Position numbers and translations under genes: made by a program
In this document: positions 9,505 through 18,750 of the stretch, in pieces
How the letters are laid out: every line of letters starts with the position of its first letter
Position numbering within the stretch: the stretch's first letter is position 1
Source: Pseudanabaena sp. PCC 7367
GTDB taxonomy: Bacteria; Cyanobacteriota; Cyanobacteriia; Pseudanabaenales; Pseudanabaenaceae
Length of the DNA: 64,000 bases
NCBI RefSeq assembly: GCF_000317065.1
Contig: NC_019701.1
Location: forward strand, 2,862,001-2,926,000
Direction of reading: 5' to 3'
The notes under the pieces: model-generated
Databases searched by the model: none
What the model was told of the DNA's origin: nothing
Seen by the model: only the letters and a program-made list of their open reading frames with translations

Positions 9505-9933
9505 TCAATCTAGAACCTTACAAAAGTAAGATATGCTGAACTCTTCGCCTGGAGCCTGGATCTCGCCAAAAATCTCGTAGCCCATTTTGCGATAGAACTC
9601 TGGAGCCTGAAAGCTAGCGGTATCCAGATAGGCTAATGTACATCCCCTGGCGATCGCTTCTTGCTCTGCCATGTGCATCAACTTACTGCCATACCCCTGA
9701 TGGCGAATTGTTTGATCCAACCAGAGCATATCGACATATAAGCGCTTGCCGGAAGTAATACCAAACAAACCACCCCAGATCTTATCGGCTGAGTCTCGGA
9801 TCAACAAACTCAAATCCTGCGGCTGAGATAAATTACTCTTACTCCGGTTATAGCGAGTTAAGCCAGCTTCGATCTGATCGATGTCCTCTTTAGTGGAAAG
9901 CTCTTCAAGTGCGATCGTATAGTTATTAGCCAT
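9505..9933 (-). CDS. GNAT family N-acetyltransferase
   Basis: A 142-aa acetyltransferase of the GNAT fold, which transfers acetyl from acetyl-CoA to an amine. The acetyl-CoA pyrophosphate loop is RHQGYGSKLM, fitting the Q/RxxGxG/A signature, preceded by the strand LYVDMLWLDQTIR. The C-terminal APEFYRKMGYEIFGEI is the usual closing helix and strand. The whole chain is one domain with no signal peptide. The substrate is not predictable. It converges on the aldehyde dehydrogenase gene, with about 75 bases between the ends. Confidence 0.9.
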   Translation of the reverse strand: MANNYTIALEELSTKEDIDQIEAGLTRYNRSKSNLSQPQDLSLLIRDSADKIWGGLFGITSGKRLYVDMLWLDQTIRHQGYGSKLMHMAEQEAIARGCTLAYLDTASFQAPEFYRKMGYEIFGEIQAPGEEFSISYFCKVLD

Positions 9934-10076
9934 AATTCTTCAAGGTCTGAATTGGTGAAGAAGATAGATACAGCGTATTTCAACTAAACTACTTCTTTAT
10001 CACCCGATCGGCCATAAATAACGGGGTTTACCAATCACAATTAATAGCCTTGACAATTAGATTATCTTTAGCTATT

Positions 10077-11306
10077 TCAATCTTCCTTTGCTTTATCACC
10101 GTTTTCTTGTTGTCGCGGATCTGGTCGCTCTGATATATGTTTTTCATCGTTAGTAGCGGAATCCTGGCCAGGAGCGATCGCCTTTGCTTCTGCTTCCTCT
10201 GCGATTAACAATTGGCTATCTTGGTCTGGCTGACGCAACAGGTCAACCGTACTTTTGATAATACTAGCCACCGGCACCGCCAATAAAATGCCCAGAAAGC
10301 CGCCTACCTTAGCGCCAATAATCACCGAAATCAATAACCAGGCAGGGTTGAGGCCAATGATGTCACCCATCACCCGTGGGGTCAGAATATTATCAACAAA
10401 CTGGCCGATCGGTATGGCGATCGCAAATACTTTCAGCCCCATCCAGGGATTTTGCACCGCCAAGAAAGCACTAACCGCAGTTTGGCTGATCGCACCACAG
10501 AAGGGCAAAAAGCTCGGCATCCCAATCAAAAACCCAAACAGGAGCGGTAAGGGAACTTGAAAGATTGCCAGGGTAATTGAAAGCATCACACTGAGAATGA
10601 ATGCCAGTAGCAGTTGGCCACCAATAAAGGAACGTAATTTTTTGGGCACTGCAACCTGTAAATGCGCCGCCAGCTTTGGTTCAACCCAACTGAGCATCCC
10701 CCGCCACATTTTGCTCCCAGAAAAGAGGAAAAAGACCGCCAGCACGATCGCCAGAAAAGTATTGAGCAGGCCGCTAAAGGTGCCTCGCACTACACTAAGT
10801 AATTGCGAACTAAATGATCTAATTTGGCCTGATGCTTCCGTACCAAGGCTATCGAGCAAACTATCCCAATCGATCTCCAGTTGCCGAGAGACAGCCCAGG
10901 AGTCGATTACCCGCAGTTGTTTTTCCAGGGCATCAGCCCACCTGGGTAGATCATTAGCCAGTTCGTTGGCCTGTTGCACGAGGGGAGTAACCAACGTAAC
11001 GATCGCCACGATCACCACCAAGATACTTAGCAAAAGTACAAACAGAACCGCCAAGATGCGCCGAATATTTGGTTTTTCTAGAAATTGCAAATATGGCGGC
11101 AATGAGTCTGGCCGGGGCGCATGCTTTTCAATGAATTGGAGCGGGATATCCAGCAAAAATGCCAGCAAGGCCGCCGAAATGACTATATTTACCAGTGGTT
11201 GCAAGTAGTCGATTAAAATAACCAACAACCAGCCATTCAAGAATAAGGCTGGAAAAACTAAAGAGCGTTGAATTTGACGATATAGTCGTTTGGTTTCAGG
11301 GCGCAT
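10077..11306 (-). CDS. AI-2E family (UPF0118) membrane transporter
   Basis: A 409-aa integral membrane protein with about eight hydrophobic helices. The AI-2E/PerM family pattern is clear: an N-terminal helix pair, a long amphipathic periplasmic stretch (about residues 110-170), then GLLNTFLAIVLAVFFLFSG, FLIGMPSFLPFCGAI, and QFVDNILTPRVMGDIIGLNP near the end. The last 60 residues form a charged tail rich in Glu, Lys, Asp and Gln. Members have been linked to autoinducer-2 export and Na+/H+ exchange, but most cyanobacterial copies are uncharacterised. The head-to-head M28 peptidase gene starts about 55 bases away. Confidence 0.9.
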   Translation of the reverse strand: MRPETKRLYRQIQRSLVFPALFLNGWLLVILIDYLQPLVNIVISAALLAFLLDIPLQFIEKHAPRPDSLPPYLQFLEKPNIRRILAVLFVLLLSILVVIVAIVTLVTPLVQQANELANDLPRWADALEKQLRVIDSWAVSRQLEIDWDSLLDSLGTEASGQIRSFSSQLLSVVRGTFSGLLNTFLAIVLAVFFLFSGSKMWRGMLSWVEPKLAAHLQVAVPKKLRSFIGGQLLLAFILSVMLSITLAIFQVPLPLLFGFLIGMPSFLPFCGAISQTAVSAFLAVQNPWMGLKVFAIAIPIGQFVDNILTPRVMGDIIGLNPAWLLISVIIGAKVGGFLGILLAVPVASIIKSTVDLLRQPDQDSQLLIAEEAEAKAIAPGQDSATNDEKHISERPDPRQQENGDKAKED

Positions 11307-11361
11307 TTAGAAATTGATGGATTCTGGCGATCGCGGTTATTAATCCAATCTAAATTTTGGC

Positions 11362-12261
11362 ATGAGTAGTAGCAAATCTTGGCAGGAAAGTGAAAATAGT
11401 TTCGAGGCATTAAAATTAAGGCGCGATCGTTTAACCACTCATCTCCAGCAAATTGTGCGCCAACGCGATCCCTATCTTGGTTCCGGTGGGCATTTATATG
11501 TGCGGCAATATATCCATACCCAGTTAGCACAATGGGGCGAAGTGCAAATTCATTCCTTTATGGTGCGGGGGCAAACATACCAGAATTTGAGTTTAGATCT
11601 ATTGCCGATCGCTCCTAATCACCGTAGTAAGCCACCGATCCTGGTGGGGGCCCATTATGATGCTGTCCCTGGTAGTCCTGGTGCGGATGACAATGCTACT
11701 GGTGTGGCTGTGTTGTTGGAGTTGGCGCGATCGCTGAACTTCAATCCTGCCCACCGCCCAGTGCGGCTAGTGGCGTTTGATATGGAGGAATATGCTTTAG
11801 CTGGCAGTCGAGCTTATGCGGCGGAACTCGCTCAACAGGGTCAAAAATTGCGATTGATGATTTCATTGGAAATGCTGGGTTATACCGATCGCAATCCAGG
11901 TTCACAGCATTATCCCACTGGCTTGAAATATTTTTATCCCGATCGGGGCGATTTCATTGCGCTGATTGGCAACCTGTTCACGATCGCGGAAATGATTGGC
12001 CTTCAACGCAACATCAAAAAAAGTGGCACACCCTGCGAATGGTTGGCGGCAGGCCTACAAGGAAAGATTGTGCCAGACACTCGCCGCAGCGATCATGCCC
12101 CATTTTGGGATCTAGGCTATCGGGCGATCATGGTCACGGATACGGCCAACCTGCGCAACCCACACTATCACCAACCTGGCGATCGATTGGAAACGCTAGA
12201 TCTAGATTTTCTCACTGGGGTTTGTTCAGGTTTGACACAAGGGATCAGAAACCTGCATTAG
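11362..12261 (+). CDS. M28 family zinc aminopeptidase-like protein
   Basis: A 299-aa peptidase of the M28 family, which uses two zinc ions to remove N-terminal residues or cyclise N-terminal glutamine. The metal ligands can be followed in order: His in GAHYDAVPG, bridging Asp in GADDNATG, catalytic Glu pair in DMEEYALAG, an acidic ligand in EMLGYTD and the last His in NPHYHQPGD. The RRSDHAPFW segment is also typical. There is no signal peptide, so it is probably cytosolic. The start ATG (MSSSKSWQ) gives a short hydrophilic leader before the fold. The substrate is unknown. Confidence 0.9.
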   Translation: MSSSKSWQESENSFEALKLRRDRLTTHLQQIVRQRDPYLGSGGHLYVRQYIHTQLAQWGEVQIHSFMVRGQTYQNLSLDLLPIAPNHRSKPPILVGAHYDAVPGSPGADDNATGVAVLLELARSLNFNPAHRPVRLVAFDMEEYALAGSRAYAAELAQQGQKLRLMISLEMLGYTDRNPGSQHYPTGLKYFYPDRGDFIALIGNLFTIAEMIGLQRNIKKSGTPCEWLAAGLQGKIVPDTRRSDHAPFWDLGYRAIMVTDTANLRNPHYHQPGDRLETLDLDFLTGVCSGLTQGIRNLH

Positions 12262-12827
12262 CGCTAGATTATTTGTAGCTTTTAGGGTTATATCAAATCC
12301 GGTTAAGTAGCCTTAGTAAAAACGGCTGGGATAACTATCCGTAAGCATCATAACTATGGGTAATCAAAAGGATCTGATATTAGTAGATCAGTAAAACAAT
12401 TAGGTAATCATTACCCTACCCAGATCAAGGCACAGAGCAAAAAATCAAAGCGATGGACAATTGCTTAATCAACTCAGACAAGAGTTAAGGGGCAAAATAT
12501 CCACCGCTAGTTTTTGATAATATTTTTGACAATCTTAGCTCAGCTAAACAAACTTAAACGCTAGTAAGGTCAAAGAATCAGTAACGATCGCAAACGGGCT
12601 AAACATTAGCTTGCATTACTTAACAATAAATAAGAAACAATAAGAACGCATAACTGATTAAACTCGCTAATGAATTTGCTTCTGATTCAAAGCAGCTCAA
12701 TTACCAATTGATTAATTGATTGCTAATTAACTACCTACAAGACTAGGGCAAGCTGATTGAGCCTTCTCCTAGAATTGGTTAACTGACCTAACCGAACGTT
12801 AATAAGTTAAGAATCCACAATAGCTAG
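12262..12827. other. AT-rich intergenic spacer
   Basis: Lies between the ends of two convergent genes, the M28 peptidase and an ammonium transporter. No coding sequence, tRNA or strong terminator hairpin is visible. Confidence 0.6.
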
Positions 12828-14351
12828 CTAGACATCAGCAATACCTTCATCGCTCATACTCATGCCAGAAGAAGGCATACCAATATCAATGGCTTCTTTG
12901 GGGAATCCACTGTATGCTTCCATACCGTGTTCGCCAATATCCAGGCCACCAATTTCCTCTTCTGCAGATACGCGGATGCTACCACCAAGAACTGCTGCGA
13001 TCGCATACCAAGCAATGAAGCTAAATACAACCGTAAACAGACCGACTGTAGCGATCCCAATAATCTGAGGAATCACGGCAGTGAGTCCACCACCAAAGAG
13101 GAGGCCAAGCGCCGGACCAGCACCTTCATCATAGAGAATGAAACCATTACCAAGGTCAGCACCAGGGCCAACTGCAAACAGGCCAACCGCCAGAGTGCCC
13201 CAAATCCCACAAACAAGGTGAACTGAAGTCGCACCAACCGGGTCATCAATTTTGAGGCTGTCAAAGACACCAACCGAGAAGACAATGATTACACCGGCAA
13301 TAGCACCAATCACAACGGCGCTACCAAGGTTGACAAAGGCACAAGGAGCAGTAATACCGACCAGGCCAGCCAGAATCCCGTTGATGATCATCGACAGATC
13401 CGGCTTGCCTAAATAGATCCAGGCTACGATCGTCGCTGCCACACCACCAGACGCTGCGGCCAGGTTAGTAGTTAGGGCAATATGAGAGACCAACTGACCA
13501 GCACCAGCAATACCCATAGTGGAACCAGGGTTGAAGCCAAACCAGCCCAACCACAGCACCAAACAACCCAGGGTAGAAAGAGCCATCGAGTGACCAGGGA
13601 TCGCCTTAACGCTACCATCTTCGCCATAGCGGCCGAGACGACCACCAAGGACACCAGCACCAACCAGAGCCGCCCAGCCGCCGACCGAGTGAACCACCGT
13701 GGAACCAGCAAAATCCCAGAAACCTGCCTCAGTTACACTGGCTAACCAGCCACCGCCCCAGATCCAATGTCCGGTAATCGGATAGCTAATTGCCACCAGC
13801 AGGAAGCTGAAAATCATGAAGGCACCAATTTTGATTCGCTCAGCTACAGCACCAGATACGATCGTGGCGGCAGTAGCTGCAAACACTAGTTGGAAGAAGA
13901 ATTTAACTTCCAAAGGTGTACCGGACCAGCTAATAGCATCGAAAACGCCCTCATAGCCATCAGTCATAGGGCTATTATCAGCACCCTGGAGCAAGAAACC
14001 AGCAGTACCAATGAAAGGATTACCATCGCCGAACATAAAGCCAAAACCAACGATGTAAAAGGCCAGCGTGGCGATCGCAAATACAATCAGGTTCTTAGCC
14101 CAAATGTTCACGGTATTCTTGCGGCGGCAGAAGCCAGACTCCACCAGACCGAAACCAGCGTTCATAAAGAACACCAAAAAGCCAGCTATCAATACCCACA
14201 GAGTATCGAGATCCGTGGCCGGGGCAGCATCTTGAGCAAATGCTGAGCCAGCCCAAAATAGAAACATCAAAGAAGCAATGGGCAAGCAGATTTTCCAATC
14301 GATCGCTCGCCTTCTTCTCCTTCTGATACTTGGATTAGAAGCAACTAACAC
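12828..14351 (-). CDS. amt: Ammonium transporter, downstream member of a tandem pair
   Basis: An Amt/Mep/Rh-family channel moving ammonium across the inner membrane; about 507 aa. A basic N-terminus and hydrophobic signal segment ending in SAFAQDA are followed by about eleven helices. Family motifs are NAGFGLVESGFCRRKN, STVVHSVGGWAAL (conserved pore region), WLGWFGFNPGS and the C-terminal DIGEHGMEAYSGFPKE, the tail that usually contacts PII proteins. I prefer the GTG at 14351: GAGGA lies ten bases upstream, the same arrangement occurs in the paralogue, and the NtcA-type site would then give a leader of about 50 bases. The open frame continues to another GTG at 14396. Confidence 0.95.
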   Translation of the reverse strand: MLVASNPSIRRRRRRAIDWKICLPIASLMFLFWAGSAFAQDAAPATDLDTLWVLIAGFLVFFMNAGFGLVESGFCRRKNTVNIWAKNLIVFAIATLAFYIVGFGFMFGDGNPFIGTAGFLLQGADNSPMTDGYEGVFDAISWSGTPLEVKFFFQLVFAATAATIVSGAVAERIKIGAFMIFSFLLVAISYPITGHWIWGGGWLASVTEAGFWDFAGSTVVHSVGGWAALVGAGVLGGRLGRYGEDGSVKAIPGHSMALSTLGCLVLWLGWFGFNPGSTMGIAGAGQLVSHIALTTNLAAASGGVAATIVAWIYLGKPDLSMIINGILAGLVGITAPCAFVNLGSAVVIGAIAGVIIVFSVGVFDSLKIDDPVGATSVHLVCGIWGTLAVGLFAVGPGADLGNGFILYDEGAGPALGLLFGGGLTAVIPQIIGIATVGLFTVVFSFIAWYAIAAVLGGSIRVSAEEEIGGLDIGEHGMEAYSGFPKEAIDIGMPSSGMSMSDEGIADV

Positions 14352-14434
14352 TTTATTATCTTCCTCACTGGACAACACACATCTAGGTAATAACACAATG
14401 ATTTAAATCACACCAGACCTGAGCATAATACTTT

Positions 14435-14448
14435 GTATCACATGCTAC
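14435..14448 (-). promoter_or_regulatory. Candidate NtcA-binding site upstream of amt
   Basis: The sequence GTATCACATGCTAC is a perfect GTA-N8-TAC palindrome, the NtcA consensus. Centred at -41.5, as in NtcA-activated promoters, it would put the transcript start near 14400 and leave a leader of about 50 bases before the chosen GTG. The -10 region is only a weak match (TGTGAT at 14407-14412 on the minus strand). Roughly 16 such palindromes are expected by chance in 64 kb, so the support comes from position and gene context. Confidence 0.6.
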
Positions 14449-14619
14449 GTTTTGCGTCGTAATCAATAATTTGCCTACATTGTGAACTTGAAACAGCAGC
14501 ACTTTACAAAGTTTTGTAAGCAATAACGCGCAAATTAAGACAATCTCGGCAAGAACATCGCCACCTTTAGCGGTTATCTAAAAGCTGATTTATTAGCATT
14601 TATCCATATTTATTTATGT

Positions 14620-16221
14620 TTAAGCATAGTCAAAATCATCTTCTTCACTGGCAAAATTACTGTAAGCTTCCATGCCATGTTCGCCAATATCCAAGCCGCG
14701 AATCTCTTCTTCGGGGGGGACACGAATGCCATCGATCAGCATACTGACTGCCCACCAACCAAATAAACTAGCCAGGACTGTAAACCCGCCCACAGAAATT
14801 ACGCCCAACGCCTGAATACCTAGTTGAGTAGGATCAAAAGAGCTCATAAATAAGCCCAAACCAGGTCCAGCAGCGCCAAAGGCATCACCTTGGCTAAATA
14901 GGCCCAGCGCCAGGGTGCCCCAAATACCATTAACCAAATGTACTGACAATGCACCAACGGGATCATCAATTTCTAGCCGATCGAACAATTCCACCGCAAA
15001 CACGATCGAAATCCCCGCCACAACCCCAATAATTGCGGAACTAGCCAGACTGACATAGGCACAGGAAGCAGTGATCGCCACCAGTCCGCCCAAAACGCCA
15101 TTAATAATCATGGATAGGTCAGGTTTGCCATTTCTGGCCGTGGCTGTAACTGTAGCTGCTATCGCGCCAAACGCCGCCGCAATATTAGTAGTCAAAGCAA
15201 TATGCCCCACAAGTGAGGCATCCATCTCCATCGTTGAGCCCGGATTAAAGCCAAACCAACCCAACCACAGCACCAAGCAACCCAATGTGGCAAAGCCCAT
15301 ATTGTGCCCCGGCATTGCACCCACGCCCTCTTCGCTATAGCGGCCTATTCTGGCTCCCAGCGCCGAAGCACCGATCAAAGCCGCCCAGCCACCCACCGAG
15401 TGCACCACCGTTGAACCAGCGAAATCATAGAAGCCCATGGCTAATAACCAACCGCCGCCCCAGATCCAATGGCCACCGATCGGATAAATTACCGCCACCA
15501 GCCAGAAGCTAAACAACATGAAGGCAAAGAATTTGATCCGTTCAGCAATTGCCCCAGAAACAATTGTGGCTGCGGTTCCGGCAAAAACCAGTTGAAAGAA
15601 AAATTTAATCTGGAGTGGAATACCAGTCCAATTCAGTGCGCCATACATGCCCTGATAGGCATCGTTGGTGGCTGGACTATTGTCTACACCACTAAGGAAA
15701 AAGCCATTTAAGCCAATCCAAGAATTGCCATCACTGAACATGAACGAAAAGCCCACTGCCCAGAAGGCAATACTAGAAACGGCAAATACAATCAGGTTTT
15801 TGGCCAGCAAATTAACGGCATTTTTACGTCGACAAAAACCTGCCTCTACTAGCGCAAATCCGGCATTCATGAAAAACACCAATGTGCCGGCAAAGAACGT
15901 CCAGAGTGCGTCCAGATTCACCTTGAGATCCTGAAGATTTTGAAGCTCCTCGGCGCTGATTGCGATCGTAGCTGGATCAGTCGGCACAGCTTCTTCCTGG
16001 GCGATCGCTACCCCCACCCAAAACAAGCCAATGATGACAACTAGGGGCAGGATTTGCAGCCATTGTATTTTGCTTCTGGCTCTGGGGCGGCTCGATTGCC
16101 TAGACTTGTTTGCTTGCTTGTAATCTTCTTGCCAGGGGCGATCGCCCTGTGGTTCTCCTGACTCGATCTCGATCGCATATTCTTGCCCTGAGCGCCTTGA
16201 AATATTCCTACGCTTTAACAC
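14620..16221 (-). CDS. amt: Ammonium transporter, upstream member of a tandem pair
   Basis: Second Amt-family ammonium channel, a clear paralogue of the next gene. It shares NAGFALVEAGFCRRKNAVN, STVVHSVGGWAAL, WLGWFGFNPGSTM and the PII-contact tail LDIGEHGMEAYSNF. The N-terminus is longer and highly charged (Arg/Gln/Ser-rich, about 60 residues) before the hydrophobic signal segment ending in GVAIAQEEA. I chose GTG at 16221: GAGGA precedes it and the GAGGA...AAGGTGTTA context is shared with the paralogue; the frame is open to a GTG at 16263. Its stop is 268 bases before the next amt start, and each gene probably has its own promoter. No perfect NtcA site was seen immediately upstream. Confidence 0.94.
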   Translation of the reverse strand: MLKRRNISRRSGQEYAIEIESGEPQGDRPWQEDYKQANKSRQSSRPRARSKIQWLQILPLVVIIGLFWVGVAIAQEEAVPTDPATIAISAEELQNLQDLKVNLDALWTFFAGTLVFFMNAGFALVEAGFCRRKNAVNLLAKNLIVFAVSSIAFWAVGFSFMFSDGNSWIGLNGFFLSGVDNSPATNDAYQGMYGALNWTGIPLQIKFFFQLVFAGTAATIVSGAIAERIKFFAFMLFSFWLVAVIYPIGGHWIWGGGWLLAMGFYDFAGSTVVHSVGGWAALIGASALGARIGRYSEEGVGAMPGHNMGFATLGCLVLWLGWFGFNPGSTMEMDASLVGHIALTTNIAAAFGAIAATVTATARNGKPDLSMIINGVLGGLVAITASCAYVSLASSAIIGVVAGISIVFAVELFDRLEIDDPVGALSVHLVNGIWGTLALGLFSQGDAFGAAGPGLGLFMSSFDPTQLGIQALGVISVGGFTVLASLFGWWAVSMLIDGIRVPPEEEIRGLDIGEHGMEAYSNFASEEDDFDYA

Positions 16222-17287
16222 CTTAACCAACTTCTCCTCATCTAGATACACACACCTACACACCTAATGCAATGGCTGATAAACCTGAAAGCTAACTTAA
16301 TAAACGTGATATTCAGTGAATTGACCGCATTTAAGCAGCTCATACCAAGCGATCGCTGGTTTAACTCAATTAAGCTAACTATCTGGCCGAATATTACTAT
16401 AAATATTACTAAAGCTTATAAACTACCAGGAAGGCATCTAAAACCCATGTTTCCGGTTATTTTTGAACTTTTTCAGAGTTGACCAGACTTCGCCTCAGCA
16501 TACCTGCTATAGCAAAACCCAAACTGATATGAATTTTTGTATCGCAGGCACCTAATTAAAAATCCCAGCCACCCAATAGAGGCTATTTGCGATCGTTTTT
16601 ACCTAGTGCATTTTCAAGAGACTTCTTTGGCATAGTTACCCGCAAGAGCGAGGCGCTTAAGTCTTAACTTGCACAACATCTCGATTGAAATAGCGCTAGT
16701 TAGGCCGAGAGTCAATCACTTTGATTGGCTAAAACTCTTGCTAGTCAAGCATCGTAAACATAACCCTAAATGAGTGCATCAGGATAATCACGATCGCCAA
16801 AGCCTTTGATGATTTGCCTGTGATTAGCGATCGCCTGGGCTCTCAATTATTTTGATTAGGCAACAATCCAGTTAGACCAAGCTATTCCAAATGGTTTACT
16901 GGTGTACAAAGCTTTATTTTTGACCATAGATGCACAAAACTTAGCCAGGGTCAAAATTCTGGCAACCGGCTATTTACCCTTTTTGGTATTTTCATCATGA
17001 ATCGTCCGCCAACTAACTGAGCTTAGAATATATCAGCATGGCCAAAAAAACACTGCGATAAATGTATTGCTTCACCTACTCAAGAGCATTTAACTATGCT
17101 GAATTCAACAGATCTAGTCTTGTCTAGTCTTGCTGCTGGCTAACTTTTTAATTTTTTTACTGCGGAGCGTCTGAGGAGTCGATGCCCTGAGTAACAATGT
17201 TTTTGGGCAAACCAACCGTGAACTAAACTGTCGCCGTTGGGATCATTGCAGAGTCATGAAGTCAATCGAATTATTGCCATTGAATCA
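16222..17287. other. Long intergenic region upstream of the amt pair
   Basis: About 1.07 kb without a convincing gene. A 71-codon open frame at 16267-16482 on the plus strand has no ribosome site and no family look. No perfect GTA-N8-TAC was found; GTTTACTGGTGTAC near 16890 is one base off. An unannotated RNA is possible, but nothing in the sequence proves it. Confidence 0.5.
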
Positions 17288-18727
17288 TCATGAACTAGTT
17301 GAGGAATTACTCAGGAAAGCGACAACCTCTACATGGGCAGTTTGGGCAAACATATCGACGGGTTGCACCAAATTAATTTGATAGTTGCCGCGATCGCACA
17401 ACAACTTTAGATCCCGCGCCAGGGTAGCTGGATTACAACTGATATAAACAATTTGGTGGGGGAGTTGCGGCTGACTTGTAATCTGATGTGTGGTCTGAGT
17501 TGCTTGAGTTGAATTGCCCAACAGATGCTCAATTAATTGACGATCGCAACCTTTGCGGGGTGGATCGAGCAGCAAGATATCCGGTTGAATATCTAATAAA
17601 GGCAAAATTTCTTCCGCCTTACCGGTATGGAAGCTCAGATTATTAATTTCGTTAATTGACCCATTGATTTTGGCTTGCTCGATCGCCTGGGGTTGAATTT
17701 CAATTGCGATCGCTTTTGCCACCTGTTTCGCCAACGGCAGCGTGAAAGTACCAATCCCCGCGTAGGCATCGACCAGGGTTAGCTCTTGATTGCTTGGCAG
17801 GTTTAATTGCCGCTGAATCAACGCCAGGATCGCTTCCGCCTGCTCCGTATAAATCTGGAAAAAAGTATCGGCACGCAATCGCAACATCACATCGGCAAAC
17901 TTTTCAGTGAGATAGTCTTGGCCAGCCACACAAAAACTCTCCGCGCCAAAAATGGCATTGGTGCGATCGGGATTATAGTTAAGCACCACGCCAACTAGCT
18001 CAGGATAGGTTGCCAACCATTGCTCTGCTTGAGCCTGGAGGCCAGGTAAATTTTTCTCCGTCGAGATCAGCGTTAACAACACCTCGCCGTTGCTGCGCCC
18101 CACCCGCAAGCTCAGATGTCGAAGACTACCGCTGTGGGACTTTTCTTGATAAATCGACCAGCCTTGAGTAGCAATATTGTGGTCTAGATCGATCTTGATC
18201 CCTGCCAGCAGCGGATCGAGCCGCGCATCTTGCACTGGGCATTGATTCAAATTAATTAATTTATGGCTACCCTTTTGATAATAGCCAGCCTTGACTTTAC
18301 CGGTAGGGGCGATCGCCAGCGGATAAGTGGCCTTATTGCGATAATGGAGCGATTCCGGTGCCGCCAGGGTTGGTTGCAAGACCTGGGCAATTAAATCCGC
18401 CGGAAATCCGCCAATTCTTTGTAATGCTTGTACCACCTGGTTTTGCTTTGCGTTTAATTGAGCCCCATAGCTAACTGCTTGCCACTGACAACCACCACAT
18501 TTATCCGCCACAATACAAGCAGGGCGCACCCGATCGCCTGAGGGGGTAATAATTTCCTTGAGGATCGCATGGGCGAATTTGCGCTTTACATGGCTCACCC
18601 TGGCCAGGATGCGATCGCCAGGTACGGTATTGGCCACAAACACCGCCATATTTTCGTGGCGACCAACGCCATCGCCACTGTCGGCGAGGTTGGTGATTTC
18701 TAGTTCGATCGTCTGTCCTTGCTGCAT
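17288..18727 (-). CDS. 23S rRNA (uracil-5-)-methyltransferase, RlmD/RlmCD type
   Basis: Methylates C5 of a uridine in 23S rRNA using S-adenosylmethionine; the exact site is not readable from the sequence. The 479 residues comprise an N-terminal TRAM RNA-binding domain (residues 1-60), a [4Fe-4S] cluster site with Cys71, Cys77, Cys80 and Cys163, and a C-terminal Rossmann methyltransferase. There LVDAYAGIGTFTLPLA is the SAM loop, ILLLDPPRKGC is motif IV, and SCNPATLARD holds nucleophile Cys431, with Glu467 as the base. All catalytic parts are intact. The gene overlaps nothing and follows a TPR gene on the same strand with a 23-base spacer, so co-transcription is likely. Confidence 0.93.
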   Translation of the reverse strand: MQQGQTIELEITNLADSGDGVGRHENMAVFVANTVPGDRILARVSHVKRKFAHAILKEIITPSGDRVRPACIVADKCGGCQWQAVSYGAQLNAKQNQVVQALQRIGGFPADLIAQVLQPTLAAPESLHYRNKATYPLAIAPTGKVKAGYYQKGSHKLINLNQCPVQDARLDPLLAGIKIDLDHNIATQGWSIYQEKSHSGSLRHLSLRVGRSNGEVLLTLISTEKNLPGLQAQAEQWLATYPELVGVVLNYNPDRTNAIFGAESFCVAGQDYLTEKFADVMLRLRADTFFQIYTEQAEAILALIQRQLNLPSNQELTLVDAYAGIGTFTLPLAKQVAKAIAIEIQPQAIEQAKINGSINEINNLSFHTGKAEEILPLLDIQPDILLLDPPRKGCDRQLIEHLLGNSTQATQTTHQITSQPQLPHQIVYISCNPATLARDLKLLCDRGNYQINLVQPVDMFAQTAHVEVVAFLSNSSTSS

Positions 18728-18750
18728 TTTATTGACCTGAAAGGCATTAT

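Noticed and set aside
10597-11208. 203-codon plus-strand frame opposite the AI-2E family gene
   Set aside because: Shadow of a clear membrane protein gene; Ser-rich and without motifs.
16267-16482. 71-codon plus-strand frame upstream of the amt pair
   Set aside because: No ribosome site, no recognised motif, AT-driven composition.
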